Under the pieces are notes generated by a model. The model ran no database searches. It was given only the letters and a program-made list of their open reading frames with translations, and was not told the origin of the DNA. DNA of 64,000 nt from GCA-2725625 sp964574215. GTDB taxonomy: Bacteria > Pseudomonadota > Alphaproteobacteria > Rhodospirillales > UBA2165. This document shows, piece by piece, positions 8,134-17,469 of this stretch (the stretch's first letter is position 1; each line of letters opens with the position of its first letter). A program made the translations under genes and the position numbers. The stretch covers positions 1 to 64,000 of the forward strand of contig CAZNLR010000019.1 in NCBI GenBank assembly GCA_964574215.1, given 5' to 3'.

Positions 8134-10401
8134 ATGAAAATAGTCTGTATCGGCGGCGGCCCCGCCTCTCTGTATTTCTCTATGCTGGCAAAAAAGAATA
8201 ATCCCGATTGGGATATCGAAGTCTATGAGCAAAATCCGGCCAACGTCACCTGGGGGTTTGGCGTGGTCTTTTCCGACGAGACCATGGAAGGATTTCGCGG
8301 CGCCGATGAAAAGACCTACCAGGCCATCACCAACAGCTTCGTCCACTGGGACGATATCGATATTTTCTACAAAGGCACCCAAACCGTATCTAGAGGCCAC
8401 GGTTTCGCCGGCATGCAGCGGCTTCGCCTGCTGCAAATCCTCGAGGAACGCGCCCGCGAGGTCGGCGTGGTGGTGCAGCACGACATTCGAGTGACTGATG
8501 ACGATCAGTTCCCGGATGCCGATCTGATCATCGCCGGCGACGGCATCGCCTCCGCCATCCGGGAAAAATACGAGGACGAATTTATCGCCGATATCGTTTT
8601 CCGGCCCAACAAATTCGTCTGGCTGGGCTCCAACAAGGCCTTTGACACTTTTACCTTCTATTTCAATGAGAACGAACACGGTTTGTGGCGGGCGCATTGC
8701 TATCAGTACATGCCTGGCAACTCGACATTTATCATCGAGACCACCGAAGACACCTGGCGGCGCGCCGGCCTGGAAGACGTGACCGAAGAGGAAACCGTCG
8801 CCTACTGCGCCAGGGTGTTCGAAAAAGAACTCGGCAACGACGTTCTGATCACCAACAATTCGGTCTGGCGCACCTTCCCCAGGGTCAAGAACGCCAAATA
8901 TTTCCACAAGAATATCGTTCTTCTGGGCGACGCCTTGCATACGGCGCATTTTTCCATCGGCTCCGGCACAAAGCTTGCCATGGAAGACGCCGTCGCCCTC
9001 AACGATGCATTGAATAACGCCTTTGCCGACGGCAAAAAATTGCAAGATGCCTTGCAGGCCTTCCAGGAAGAACGGGAGCCCGTCGTCGACAGTTTGCAGC
9101 GCGCCGCCCAGGTAAGCATGGAGTGGTTCGAAAATGTCGAGCGCTATCACGGGGTTATGGAACCGGCGCAGTTCGCCTTCAGCCTGCTGACCCGGTCATT
9201 GCGCATCACCCATGACAACCTCAATCTGAGGGACGCCGATCTTGTAACGGATATCAATGAATGGGTGGCCGATACGGCGGAAAAACAAAGTGGTGTGCCC
9301 CGTGAACATCCGACGCCGCCGCCGATTTTTACGCCCTTTCGCTTGCGGGAACTGGTGCTGGACAACCGCATCGCCGTGTCCCCCATGTGCATGTATTCCG
9401 CCGATGACGGTTTGATCGATGATTGGCATTTGGTGCATTTGGGCAGCCGCGCCATGGGTGGTGCCGGTTTGTTGATGACGGAAGCAACCGCCATTAGCCC
9501 GCAGGGCCGTATCACCGCGGGATGCGCCGGTCTTTATAAGGACGAGCATATCGCCGCCTGGAAGAAAGTCGTCGATTTTGTCCACGCCAAGACCAATACC
9601 AAGGTCGGCACTCAGCTATGCCATGCCGGCCGGAAAGCGTCGACCAAGTTCCCCTTGGAAGGAGGAGAGCAGGTTTCTCTGGGTGAAGACAATTGGGAAA
9701 TTATTGGGCCATCGCCGATTGCCTATACCAATGACACCCAAACGCCCCGGGAAATGACCCGGGAAGATATGGATCAGGTGAGGGATGATTTCGTCGCCGC
9801 CACCCAGCGCGCCGAAGCCTGCGGCTTCGATATTTTGGAGCTGCATTGCGCCCACGGGTATTTGCTATCGAGCTTCATGTCGCCCCAGACCAACCAGCGG
9901 GAAGACGACTACGGCGGTACACTCGAAAACCGCCTGCGCTTTCCCTTGGAGGTCTTCGCCGCCATGCGCGATGTCTGGCCGGAAGAGAAACCCATGTCCG
10001 TGCGTATTTCGGCGACCGACTGGGCCGACGGCGGGTTTTCAGCCGAAGACGCCGTTGCAGCATCCAAAATGTTCAAAGCGGCAGGCTGCGACATTTTGGA
10101 CGTTTCCGCCGGTCAGGTGGTGGCTGAACAGAAACCGGTCTACGGCCGCTTGTTTCAGACGCCCTTTTCCGACAAGGTGCGCCTGGAGGCCGATATTCCC
10201 ACCATGACCGTGGGCAATATCCAGTCCTACGCCGATGCCAATTCCATCATTGCCGGCGGCCGGGCCGATATCTGTGTGATCGCGCGTATGCATCTGTTCG
10301 ATCCCTACTGGACCCGCCACGCCGCCAATGATCTGGGCTATGATCTGGAAATGCCCGACCAGTACAAATCCGTCCAGGACTACACCCCCCGCTGGAACTA
10401 G
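8134..10401 (+). CDS. Bifunctional flavin monooxygenase / old-yellow-enzyme reductase (2-aminobenzoyl-CoA monooxygenase/reductase or salicylyl-CoA 5-hydroxylase type)
   Basis: This 755-residue fusion has an N-terminal FAD monooxygenase (MKIVCIGGGPASLYFSM, residues 1 to about 390) resembling salicylyl-CoA 5-hydroxylase. From about 395 follows an FMN old-yellow-enzyme domain (LDNRIAVSPMCMYSADDG, then HCAHGYLLSSFMSP and REDDYGGTLENR). This architecture matches 2-aminobenzoyl-CoA monooxygenase/reductase, known from aerobic anthranilate breakdown in Aromatoleum, which hydroxylates and then reduces the CoA-bound ring. AGGAG lies eight bases before the ATG. No CoA ligase is adjacent, so the exact substrate is open. 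Confidence 0.85.
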   Translation: MKIVCIGGGPASLYFSMLAKKNNPDWDIEVYEQNPANVTWGFGVVFSDETMEGFRGADEKTYQAITNSFVHWDDIDIFYKGTQTVSRGHGFAGMQRLRLLQILEERAREVGVVVQHDIRVTDDDQFPDADLIIAGDGIASAIREKYEDEFIADIVFRPNKFVWLGSNKAFDTFTFYFNENEHGLWRAHCYQYMPGNSTFIIETTEDTWRRAGLEDVTEEETVAYCARVFEKELGNDVLITNNSVWRTFPRVKNAKYFHKNIVLLGDALHTAHFSIGSGTKLAMEDAVALNDALNNAFADGKKLQDALQAFQEEREPVVDSLQRAAQVSMEWFENVERYHGVMEPAQFAFSLLTRSLRITHDNLNLRDADLVTDINEWVADTAEKQSGVPREHPTPPPIFTPFRLRELVLDNRIAVSPMCMYSADDGLIDDWHLVHLGSRAMGGAGLLMTEATAISPQGRITAGCAGLYKDEHIAAWKKVVDFVHAKTNTKVGTQLCHAGRKASTKFPLEGGEQVSLGEDNWEIIGPSPIAYTNDTQTPREMTREDMDQVRDDFVAATQRAEACGFDILELHCAHGYLLSSFMSPQTNQREDDYGGTLENRLRFPLEVFAAMRDVWPEEKPMSVRISATDWADGGFSAEDAVAASKMFKAAGCDILDVSAGQVVAEQKPVYGRLFQTPFSDKVRLEADIPTMTVGNIQSYADANSIIAGGRADICVIARMHLFDPYWTRHAANDLGYDLEMPDQYKSVQDYTPRWN

Positions 10402-10451
10402 GTGGCGGAAATTAGATTGAACGTGGCCAGGCAGCGAGGATCGCAGCGAAT

Positions 10452-10877
10452 ATGACTGACCCGAAAAAACGCCCGCGTTGGGCCATCGCCGTTTCCGTTT
10501 TTGTCGGCATATTTGGTGTTTTGACGCTTAAGTCAGGCGGCGAGGTGCTGTTCATTGATGGTGCCGGACGCGAAGCGGCGGGAAACTACCTGCCTTTCGT
10601 CGTATGGTTCAATTTTCTGGCGGGATTCGCCTATATCGCGGGCGCAATCGGTTTGGCCTTCTGGAGGCCTTGGACCGCGCAACTGGCGCTGACGATTGCG
10701 GTTCTGACAGTGTTGGTTTTCCTTGCTTTTGGCGTTCACATACTGGTGGGTGGCCCCTATGAGGTCCGAACGGTTGCGGCAATGACACTTAGAAGCCTCA
10801 TTTGGCTCGGCGTTGCCTTCTCCCTACGCGGAAAATTTATAATCGACGACGACGTAGGGCCATCTGCGACTCAATGA
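10452..10877 (+). CDS. Small four-helix membrane protein, unknown function
   Basis: The 141-residue protein shows about four hydrophobic helices (near residues 10-27, 45-65, 72-95 and 105-125) with short polar ends. No catalytic motif is visible. Its stop overlaps the ATG of the TauE-like gene (ATGA), suggesting co-expression. A DoxX-like or other small membrane family is possible; I do not recognise a specific one. Confidence 0.7.
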   Translation: MTDPKKRPRWAIAVSVFVGIFGVLTLKSGGEVLFIDGAGREAAGNYLPFVVWFNFLAGFAYIAGAIGLAFWRPWTAQLALTIAVLTVLVFLAFGVHILVGGPYEVRTVAAMTLRSLIWLGVAFSLRGKFIIDDDVGPSATQ

Positions 10878-11617
10878 TCGAATTTGTATCTGACCTTCTG
10901 ACCATCGAACTGCTGATGGCGTTCGGTATATGTTTGCTGGGCGGCACCATGCACGGCTTTACGGGCTGGGGCGGCGGCATCGTTATGATGCCGTTGATGA
11001 CACTGATTTACGATCCCGTCGAGGCACTGGCGATTATCGCCGTCGGCGGATTGGTGCTTACGGCTCAGATGTACCCGTCGGCGATCCGAACGGCCAACTG
11101 GCGCGGCATGCGGCCTTTGTACCTGACGCTGCTGATCGCGACGCCTTTGGGAAGTTTGGTGCTGCTGCATCTCGATCCGTCAATCGTACGGCGGTTTATC
11201 GGTGTGGTCATCATTGCCGCTGCGCTGGTGCTCCTGAGCGGCTGGCAGTATCGTGGCAGCCGTGGTCCGCTATCGGCTTCCTTGTTCGGCACGTTGGCCG
11301 GATTTGTCAACGGCCTGACCGGTACGGGCGGCCCACCTCTGGTTATCTACGTTCTGGCATTCCCGGAAAGTGTTAAAGTTCAGCGCGCGAATATTATCAT
11401 CGGTGCCGGTATTATGATCCTGTTGATTTTGGTCACCCTGACCTTGGGCGGTGAGGTGAGTTGGAAGATTCTAACCCTTGGCGTCATCTTGGGAGCAGCC
11501 CAGGTCGGCGGCGGCGGGATCGGACTATATCTGTTTAGAATTGCGCCTCAGGAATTTTTCCGGCGGGTTACCTTGGCGGCGCTGATCATTCTCGGCGCTT
11601 TGACCGTTTTCAAATAG
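10874..11617 (+). CDS. TauE/SafE-family membrane transporter
   Basis: A 247-residue protein of about eight helices. The family signature is visible in the first repeat (GTMHGFTGWGGGIVMMPLM) and again in the second (FVNGLTGTGGPPLVIYVLA). Relatives export sulfite, sulfoacetate or other organosulfur anions; the substrate here is unknown. The ATG at 10874 overlaps the previous stop codon, so an open-frame start further upstream inside the preceding gene is not preferred. Confidence 0.88.
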   Translation: MIEFVSDLLTIELLMAFGICLLGGTMHGFTGWGGGIVMMPLMTLIYDPVEALAIIAVGGLVLTAQMYPSAIRTANWRGMRPLYLTLLIATPLGSLVLLHLDPSIVRRFIGVVIIAAALVLLSGWQYRGSRGPLSASLFGTLAGFVNGLTGTGGPPLVIYVLAFPESVKVQRANIIIGAGIMILLILVTLTLGGEVSWKILTLGVILGAAQVGGGGIGLYLFRIAPQEFFRRVTLAALIILGALTVFK

Positions 11618-11700
11618 TTGATCTTGGTCGTTACCTGATAGCTTTTATCTGACTTACGGCTATCATTGATCTTATACCGGACACAAAGAGAGTAGGGCCC

Positions 11701-12039
11701 ATGACGTATGTTTTGACGGGATTGATTTTTGCCGCTGCGGCGGCAACGGAGATCGGCGGCAGTTACGCCTTTTGGGCCTGGCTGAGATTGGATAAAAGCA
11801 TACTGCTGATTGTGCCGGGGATATTATCCCTGGGTATTTTCGCCTTTTTGCTGACCCGTATCGACAGTGCTTTTGCAGGCAGGGCGTTTGCCGCCTATGG
11901 CGGGGTCTATATCGTGGGATCTCTGATTTGGCTTCGGCTGGTGGAGGGCAAGTCGCCCGACCGCTGGGATGTGCTGGGCGGCGCCATCTGTTTGATCGGC
12001 GCGGCGGTTATCCTCTTCGGACCGAGGCCGTCGGTGTAA
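11701..12039 (+). CDS. YnfA-family (UPF0060) membrane protein
   Basis: At 112 residues with four predicted helices, it has the usual length and the family pattern AAATEIGGSYAFWAWLR near the start and RAFAAYGGVYIVGSLIWL in the third helix. YnfA resembles small multidrug-resistance proteins and has been linked to efflux in enterobacteria, but physiological roles are poorly known. It converges on msrQ with a seven-base gap. Confidence 0.9.
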   Translation: MTYVLTGLIFAAAAATEIGGSYAFWAWLRLDKSILLIVPGILSLGIFAFLLTRIDSAFAGRAFAAYGGVYIVGSLIWLRLVEGKSPDRWDVLGGAICLIGAAVILFGPRPSV

Positions 12040-12046
12040 TTGAGAC

Positions 12047-12655
12047 TTAAACCCGGACCCGCCGCCAATACCGGTATCCCAGCAACAGTGCCACCAGCGA
12101 GCCATAGATGATCGGACGCGTGAAGTCGGCGCGGATCATCATGGTGAAATGAAAGATGCCCAGGATGGCGATAAGATAGATCAATCGGTGGAGCTTCTGC
12201 CAGTTTTTGCCGCCCAGCCGCTTGATCATTTTTTTGGTGGAGGTGGCGGCAAGGGGTATCAGCAGGATAAATGTGATAATGCCGACGGTGATGTAATTGC
12301 GCTTGATGACATCCTTGATGAAGGCTGCCAGTTCGAACTGCAGGTTGATCCCCACATAGCTGGAAACGTGCAGCAGCACATAGAAAAAGGCGAACAGGCC
12401 GATCATGCGCCGGTAGGCGATCAGGTCACGGACGCCGCTCAATTCCGAGACCGGGCGGATGGCCAAAGTGGCAATGATCAAGATGAGCGCCCAGTCGCCC
12501 AACTCCCGGTCGAGCTTCTGCACCGGATCGGCGGTCATGTACTGGGTGCCGAAATTTGAATCCGAATATAGGGCAAATATCAACCAGCCCAAAGGAACCA
12601 GGCAGAGAATAAAAACGGTGGGCTTAAATATCAGCCGCGATTTTTTTTTCGTCAT
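12047..12655 (-). CDS. msrQ: MsrQ, heme-binding membrane subunit of periplasmic methionine-sulfoxide reductase
   Basis: This is a 202-residue membrane protein with about six helices and the ferric-reductase-like core. Likely heme-ligand histidines are in FFYVLLHVSSYVG and KLHRLIYLIAILGIFHF. It passes electrons from the quinone pool or flavins to MsrP, which repairs oxidised methionines in envelope proteins. It follows msrP after a four-base gap, the standard order. Confidence 0.92.
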   Translation of the reverse strand: MTKKKSRLIFKPTVFILCLVPLGWLIFALYSDSNFGTQYMTADPVQKLDRELGDWALILIIATLAIRPVSELSGVRDLIAYRRMIGLFAFFYVLLHVSSYVGINLQFELAAFIKDVIKRNYITVGIITFILLIPLAATSTKKMIKRLGGKNWQKLHRLIYLIAILGIFHFTMMIRADFTRPIIYGSLVALLLGYRYWRRVRV

Positions 12656-12659
12656 ATAT

Positions 12660-13661
12660 TTAAATAAATTTTTTCAAATCCATACCGGAATAAAGGCCCG
12701 CCACTTCTTCGGCGTAGCCGTTAAACATTAAAGTTTCGATTTTCGGCGTGAACAGGGCGCTGAAACCGCCTTCGCCGGTAATCCGCCGTTCCTTAGCCTG
12801 ACTCCAACGCGGATGATCGACTTTTGGATTAACGTTGGAATAAAATCCGTATTCATTGGGCGCCTGGATATTCCAGGTAGCGGGCGGTTCTTTCTCGACG
12901 AAACTGATTTTAACAATGGATTTGATGCTCTTGAAACCGTACTTCCAGGGCACCACCAGGCGCAGGGGGGCGCCGTTCTGTTTGGGCATTTCCTCACCGT
13001 AGACACCGACCGCCATCAATGTCAGGGGATGCATGGCTTCATCCATGCGCAGCCCTTCCACATAGGGCCAGGGTAGAATAGGCAATTTTTGCGCCGGCAT
13101 CTGTTTTTTGTCGACCAGTGTTTCAAAGGCGACATATTTGGCCTTCGACGTCGGCTCTAACCGTTTGATGATATCGGCCAGTGACACGCCTACCCAGGGA
13201 ATGACCATGGACCAGGCTTCGACGCAGCGCATGCGGTAAATGCGTTCCTCCAACCGGTGTGGTTTGATCAGGTCTTGGTAATCGAAGGTGCCGGTCTTTG
13301 CCGCGTGGCCGGTGACCTCGACGGTCCAGGGATGGGGTTTTAACGTATCGGCGTTTTCCGACGGGTCCGATTTGCCGGTGCCGAATTCATAAAAATTATT
13401 ATGGGTGGTGATAGCCTTGAAGGTGGTCAGTCTTTCCGCCTCGCCAAAATTGGTTTTATGAAGGTTGGGAAACTTTTTACCGGTGGGCCTTTCCGCGTTG
13501 GCTTCGCCGGGTGTCATAAGAGACGGCAAGAGAGCCGCACCACCAGCTGCCACACCTACTCCAGACGCCAGTTGAATAAATTTCCGGCGGTTGAGGAACA
13601 CCTCTTTTTTGGTGATCTCCCAGGATTTTACATCCGACGCTTTTTTCCGTTTGATCAGCAT
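12660..13661 (-). CDS. msrP: MsrP, periplasmic molybdopterin methionine-sulfoxide reductase
   Basis: The protein is 333 residues long. A twin-arginine signal (NRRKFIQLASGVGVAAGG) directs folded export. The molybdenum-coordinating cysteine is in RMRCVEAWSMVIPW (about residue 146), and RLVVPWKYGFKSIKSI matches the YedY/MsrP sulfite-oxidase-like fold. The ATG at 13661 is preferred to a TTG three codons upstream because AAGGA precedes it. It forms an operon with msrQ. Confidence 0.93.
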   Translation of the reverse strand: MLIKRKKASDVKSWEITKKEVFLNRRKFIQLASGVGVAAGGAALLPSLMTPGEANAERPTGKKFPNLHKTNFGEAERLTTFKAITTHNNFYEFGTGKSDPSENADTLKPHPWTVEVTGHAAKTGTFDYQDLIKPHRLEERIYRMRCVEAWSMVIPWVGVSLADIIKRLEPTSKAKYVAFETLVDKKQMPAQKLPILPWPYVEGLRMDEAMHPLTLMAVGVYGEEMPKQNGAPLRLVVPWKYGFKSIKSIVKISFVEKEPPATWNIQAPNEYGFYSNVNPKVDHPRWSQAKERRITGEGGFSALFTPKIETLMFNGYAEEVAGLYSGMDLKKFI

Positions 13662-13793
13662 ACGGCCCAATTCCTTATTCCAGCGGTGCCTATATTGGAA
13701 TTATTCCAGATTTTCTCCATTTGTCAGATAATAATGCCGTGAACATGAAATTATTCCATGTTCCACACTATCAAAGCCATTGCTTTGCTGCCT

Positions 13794-14237
13794 TTACGAA
13801 CCTTTGGCCAATTTTTCTTCCGCAGCGGCCGCGGCGGTTTCGGATGCCGCATCCTCCAGGGTTTCACGGGCAACGTTCGGGGCCAGGGGTTCCGGTTTCT
13901 TTTCAGGCTCTTCGTATTGAATTTGAATCATCATTGAGACCGATTCGTCCTCGGCCATCAAAACCTTGCGGGCGTCCCGGGCCAAAGGAATTTTCTGGGT
14001 GCGGCAGAACAGGATGATGGCCGCCGCCACGTGCTCCTGGGCAAACTCGACGGCGCGAACTTCATTGGGGTCCGATGGCGTGAAAACCAGTTTAACGGCA
14101 ACGCCGTTTTCCTTGGATACGATGACGTCTTCGATATTGGCGTTGGGCAGGCGCATTTCGCTGCGCAGAGCGTAATTCACCAGCGCCGCCTGTAGTTCAG
14201 ATTGGCTGAAGGATAACTTCCGCATTTCCTGCGGCAT
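13794..14237 (-). CDS. Conserved-looking hypothetical protein, acidic C terminus
   Basis: A 147-residue soluble protein. The N-terminal 100 residues look folded (SQSELQAALVNYALR, then EDVIVSKENGVAVKLVF); the C-terminal third is Glu/Ala-rich and probably disordered. No known domain is recognised. It lies 63 bases downstream of polA on the same strand and could share its transcript. Confidence 0.7.
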   Translation of the reverse strand: MPQEMRKLSFSQSELQAALVNYALRSEMRLPNANIEDVIVSKENGVAVKLVFTPSDPNEVRAVEFAQEHVAAAIILFCRTQKIPLARDARKVLMAEDESVSMMIQIQYEEPEKKPEPLAPNVARETLEDAASETAAAAAEEKLAKGS

Positions 14238-14300
14238 GGTTCAAAGTCCCCCTAGTGCGAATCCCAAATTTTCATCTTGGTTTAGAATCCCGTTAACGTC

Positions 14301-17123
14301 TTAGTGCGCTTCATCCCAGTTTTTACCATGACCCGTATCGACGACCAAAGGTACGTCAAGTTGCGCCACTGATTCCATTATATTTTTAGCGACATTCGCC
14401 GCTTCGTCCAATTCTTTTTCCGGTACATCCAACACCAATTCATCATGCACCTGCAACAATATCTTGGCTTTTAGGCCGGAATCCCTCAAGGCGCCCGGTA
14501 ATCTGATCATGGCGCGTTTGATAATGTCGGCGGCGCCTCCCTGGATCGGCGCGTTGATGGCAGCCCGTTCCGCGAAGTTGCGGCGGGCGGCGTTTTTATC
14601 CTGAATCCCCGGCACATAGCATTTGCGGCCGTAGAGTGTGGTGACATAGCCGCGTTCACGGGCGCTTTCCTTGGTTTCCTCCATGTAGGCGCGAATGCCC
14701 GGATAGCGGTCGAAATAGGCGTCTATATAGCGGGCGGCCTCGCCCCTGGGGATATCCAGTTGCCGGGCCAGGCCGAACGCCGATATACCGTAAATGATGC
14801 CGAAATTGATCGCCTTGGCTTGGCGGCGGATCATGGGGTCCATGCCTTCCACCGGCACATCGAAGACCTGGGAAGCGGTGAGGGCGTGAATGTCCTGGCC
14901 GTCGCGAAAGGCCTCTTTCAATACATCGATCCCGGCGACATGGGCGAGCAACCTCAGTTCGATCTGGGAATAGTCGGCGGACAGCAAGACACATCCCTTG
15001 GCCGGGACGAAAGCCTGGCGGATTTTGCGGCCCTCCTCCGTACGGATGGGAATGTTTTGCAGATTGGGGTCGGTGGAACTCAAGCGTCCCGTCGAGGCAA
15101 TGGCCTGACCGTAGGAGGTATGAACCCGTCCCGTCTCGGGATTGATCTGTTCGATCAGAGCATCCGTATAGGTGCTCTTCAACTTGGCCAGTTGGCGGAA
15201 ATCGAGCACCCGCGCCGGCAGTTCATGGCCCTCGGCCGCCAATCCTTCCAGGATATCGGCGCCGGTGCCGTAAGCGCCGGTCTTGCCTTTTTTGCCGCCT
15301 TCGATCCCCATTTCATCGAACAGGATTTCACCCAACTGTTTGGGGGAATTGATGTTGAATTCACGCCCTGCCAATTGGTGAATATCCGTTTCCAGATCGC
15401 CCAGCCGTTTGGCGAAATCGGCGCTCAAATTCTTAAGCACCTTGGCGTCGACGGCGATACCCGTCCGTTCCATCTCGGTCAGGACGCTGATCAACGGGCG
15501 CTCCATATTTTCGTAAATGCTGACCATATGATCCTGAACCAGACGCGGCTTTAGTGTCCGGTGCAGCCGGAGGGTGATATCGGCATCCTCGGCGGCGTAA
15601 TCGAGTGCTTTGGCCAAATCCACTTTGTCGAACGTCACCTGGGATTTACCGGTGCCGGCAACCTCTTTGTATTTGATATTGGTGTGGCCGAAATGAAGTT
15701 CGGCCAGATCATCCATGCCGTGGCCGTGCAGTCCGCCTTCGAGCACGTATGAAATCAGCATGGTGTCGTCCACCGGCGCGATTTCGATACCGTACCGGCC
15801 CAATACTTCCGCATCGTACTTCATGTTATGGCCCACCTTGAGAACCGTCGGGTCTTCCAGCAAGGGCTTTAACAGTTTGACCGCCTTGTCGCGCGGGACC
15901 TGTTCGATGTCCGATGGGCCGCTTGGTTCTTCCAACCCCAAATCCAAGCTCGATTGCTCTTCGGGGGCCGTGTGGGCGACCGGGATATAACAGGCCTTGC
16001 CCGGTTCAATCGACATGGAAACACCAACCAGTTCCGCCTCCATGGAATTGAGCGATGTGGTTTCCGTGTCGACCGCCACCACGCCCCTGGCTGTCGCCTC
16101 GTCGATCCAACGTTCTAGGGCGGCTTGGTCCTGCACCAGTTCATAATCCGTTTCCATCGGACCGGCGTCCGCTGCACTGAATTCCACTGGCGCGGCCGTT
16201 CCTGTGCCGCCATTATCCGTCGTCGTGGTTTTATTTTCAGCGACCGGCGCGGTCGGTGCTTTGGCGCCTGTTTGGCTTTCAACCCGTTTGATCAGGGATT
16301 TGAAATCCTGTTCCTGCAGAAAGGCCAGAAACTTTTCGGGATCACTCTCTTTGACGGCAAATTCCTCCAAGGGCACTTCGACGGGAACATCGTCTTTGAG
16401 GGTCACCAGATCGCGGGAAATTCGGGCAAGATCGGCCTGCTCGATCAAAGCTTCGCGCCGCTTGGGCTGTTTGATTTCGCCCGCATGTTCAAGGACGCCG
16501 TCCAGGTCGCCATATTCGTTGATCAGCAAGGCCGCCGTTTTAACGCCGATACCGGCGACGCCCGGCACATTGTCCGACGAATCGCCCGCCAGCGCCTGCA
16601 CATCGATGATCCGGTCGGGACCGACGCCGAATTTCTCGACCACCTCGTCCGGGCCAATCTCTTTGTTTTTCATGACGTCGAACAATTTGACCCCGGGGCC
16701 GACCGTCTGCATCAAATCCTTATCGGTGGAGACAATGGTGACATCGGCGCCCTTTTCAATGGCCTGGCGCGCGTAGGTGGCGATGAGGTCATCGGCCTCG
16801 AAGCCCTCCATATCCACCGCCGGAATATTAAACGCCCGCGTAGCTTCGCGGACCAGGTCGAATTGGGGGATCAGATCGTCCGGCGGGGGCGGCCGGTGGG
16901 CCTTGTATTCCGGGTAAATGTCGCTGCGGAAGGTTTTGCGCGCGCGGTCGAAAATGACGGCTATGTGGTCGGCGTTGGTGTCCGCGACCATTTTCATCAG
17001 CATTTGCGTGAAACCGTACACGGCATTGGTCGGCGTACCGTCCGGCCGGGTCATTTGCGCTTTGACACCGTAATAAGCGCGAAACAGGAATCCCGATCCG
17101 TCGATCAGAAAGACGTGTTTCAT
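14301..17123 (-). CDS. polA: DNA polymerase I
   Basis: This 940-residue protein has all three PolI domains: the 5'-3' exonuclease (1 to about 290, MKHVFLIDGSGFLFRAYYG), an apparently active 3'-5' exonuclease (VDTETTSLN, VGHNMKYDAEVL, YAAEDADITLRL) and a family A polymerase domain (LLSADYSQIELRLLAHV, then RRQAKAINFGIIYG and QVHDELVLDV). It acts in Okazaki-fragment maturation and excision repair. A Pro/Thr-rich linker lies at about 290-320. Confidence 0.98.
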   Translation of the reverse strand: MKHVFLIDGSGFLFRAYYGVKAQMTRPDGTPTNAVYGFTQMLMKMVADTNADHIAVIFDRARKTFRSDIYPEYKAHRPPPPDDLIPQFDLVREATRAFNIPAVDMEGFEADDLIATYARQAIEKGADVTIVSTDKDLMQTVGPGVKLFDVMKNKEIGPDEVVEKFGVGPDRIIDVQALAGDSSDNVPGVAGIGVKTAALLINEYGDLDGVLEHAGEIKQPKRREALIEQADLARISRDLVTLKDDVPVEVPLEEFAVKESDPEKFLAFLQEQDFKSLIKRVESQTGAKAPTAPVAENKTTTTDNGGTGTAAPVEFSAADAGPMETDYELVQDQAALERWIDEATARGVVAVDTETTSLNSMEAELVGVSMSIEPGKACYIPVAHTAPEEQSSLDLGLEEPSGPSDIEQVPRDKAVKLLKPLLEDPTVLKVGHNMKYDAEVLGRYGIEIAPVDDTMLISYVLEGGLHGHGMDDLAELHFGHTNIKYKEVAGTGKSQVTFDKVDLAKALDYAAEDADITLRLHRTLKPRLVQDHMVSIYENMERPLISVLTEMERTGIAVDAKVLKNLSADFAKRLGDLETDIHQLAGREFNINSPKQLGEILFDEMGIEGGKKGKTGAYGTGADILEGLAAEGHELPARVLDFRQLAKLKSTYTDALIEQINPETGRVHTSYGQAIASTGRLSSTDPNLQNIPIRTEEGRKIRQAFVPAKGCVLLSADYSQIELRLLAHVAGIDVLKEAFRDGQDIHALTASQVFDVPVEGMDPMIRRQAKAINFGIIYGISAFGLARQLDIPRGEAARYIDAYFDRYPGIRAYMEETKESARERGYVTTLYGRKCYVPGIQDKNAARRNFAERAAINAPIQGGAADIIKRAMIRLPGALRDSGLKAKILLQVHDELVLDVPEKELDEAANVAKNIMESVAQLDVPLVVDTGHGKNWDEAH

Positions 17124-17140
17124 ATCTTTGGACGATTGGC

Positions 17141-17329
17141 TCAGTGCTCTGACGCTCCGGACGTCTCTCCGCTCCAGACGAACGTACGGCTACAGTAGGG
17201 GCAGACCACTTGCCCGTCGTCGCCCATATTCAAGTAGACTTTCGGATGGCCGCCGGCCCCGCCGCCGCCATCGCAATCGACCTGTTTGCTGTCAGAAATA
17301 AAAGTCTGTTCGGTTTCGGTGCTGTCCAT
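17141..17329 (-). CDS. Small CHCC zinc-finger protein
   Basis: A 62-residue protein with potential zinc ligands in the order Cys (VDCDGGGG), His (AGGHPKVYLN) and a C-terminal CPYC. This is the zf-CHCC pattern of proteins related to the NDUFS6 subunit of complex I. The ATG at 17329 is preferred over longer starts because the upstream codons are Arg/Lys-rich and non-conserved in character. It lies just upstream of polA with a 17-base gap. Confidence 0.85.
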   Translation of the reverse strand: MDSTETEQTFISDSKQVDCDGGGGAGGHPKVYLNMGDDGQVVCPYCSRTFVWSGETSGASEH

Positions 17330-17469
17330 TCTACGCCTCGGATTTCTTTTGATTTTGAAACTCTTGCGCCCGCCAATTTTGCCTTGGAAATTAGATTGAC
17401 CCAAGCATAGGTGAATGATACCGAAAGACGCCCCACAATCAACACTCAGCTAAATGAAATTAGAGCGAA

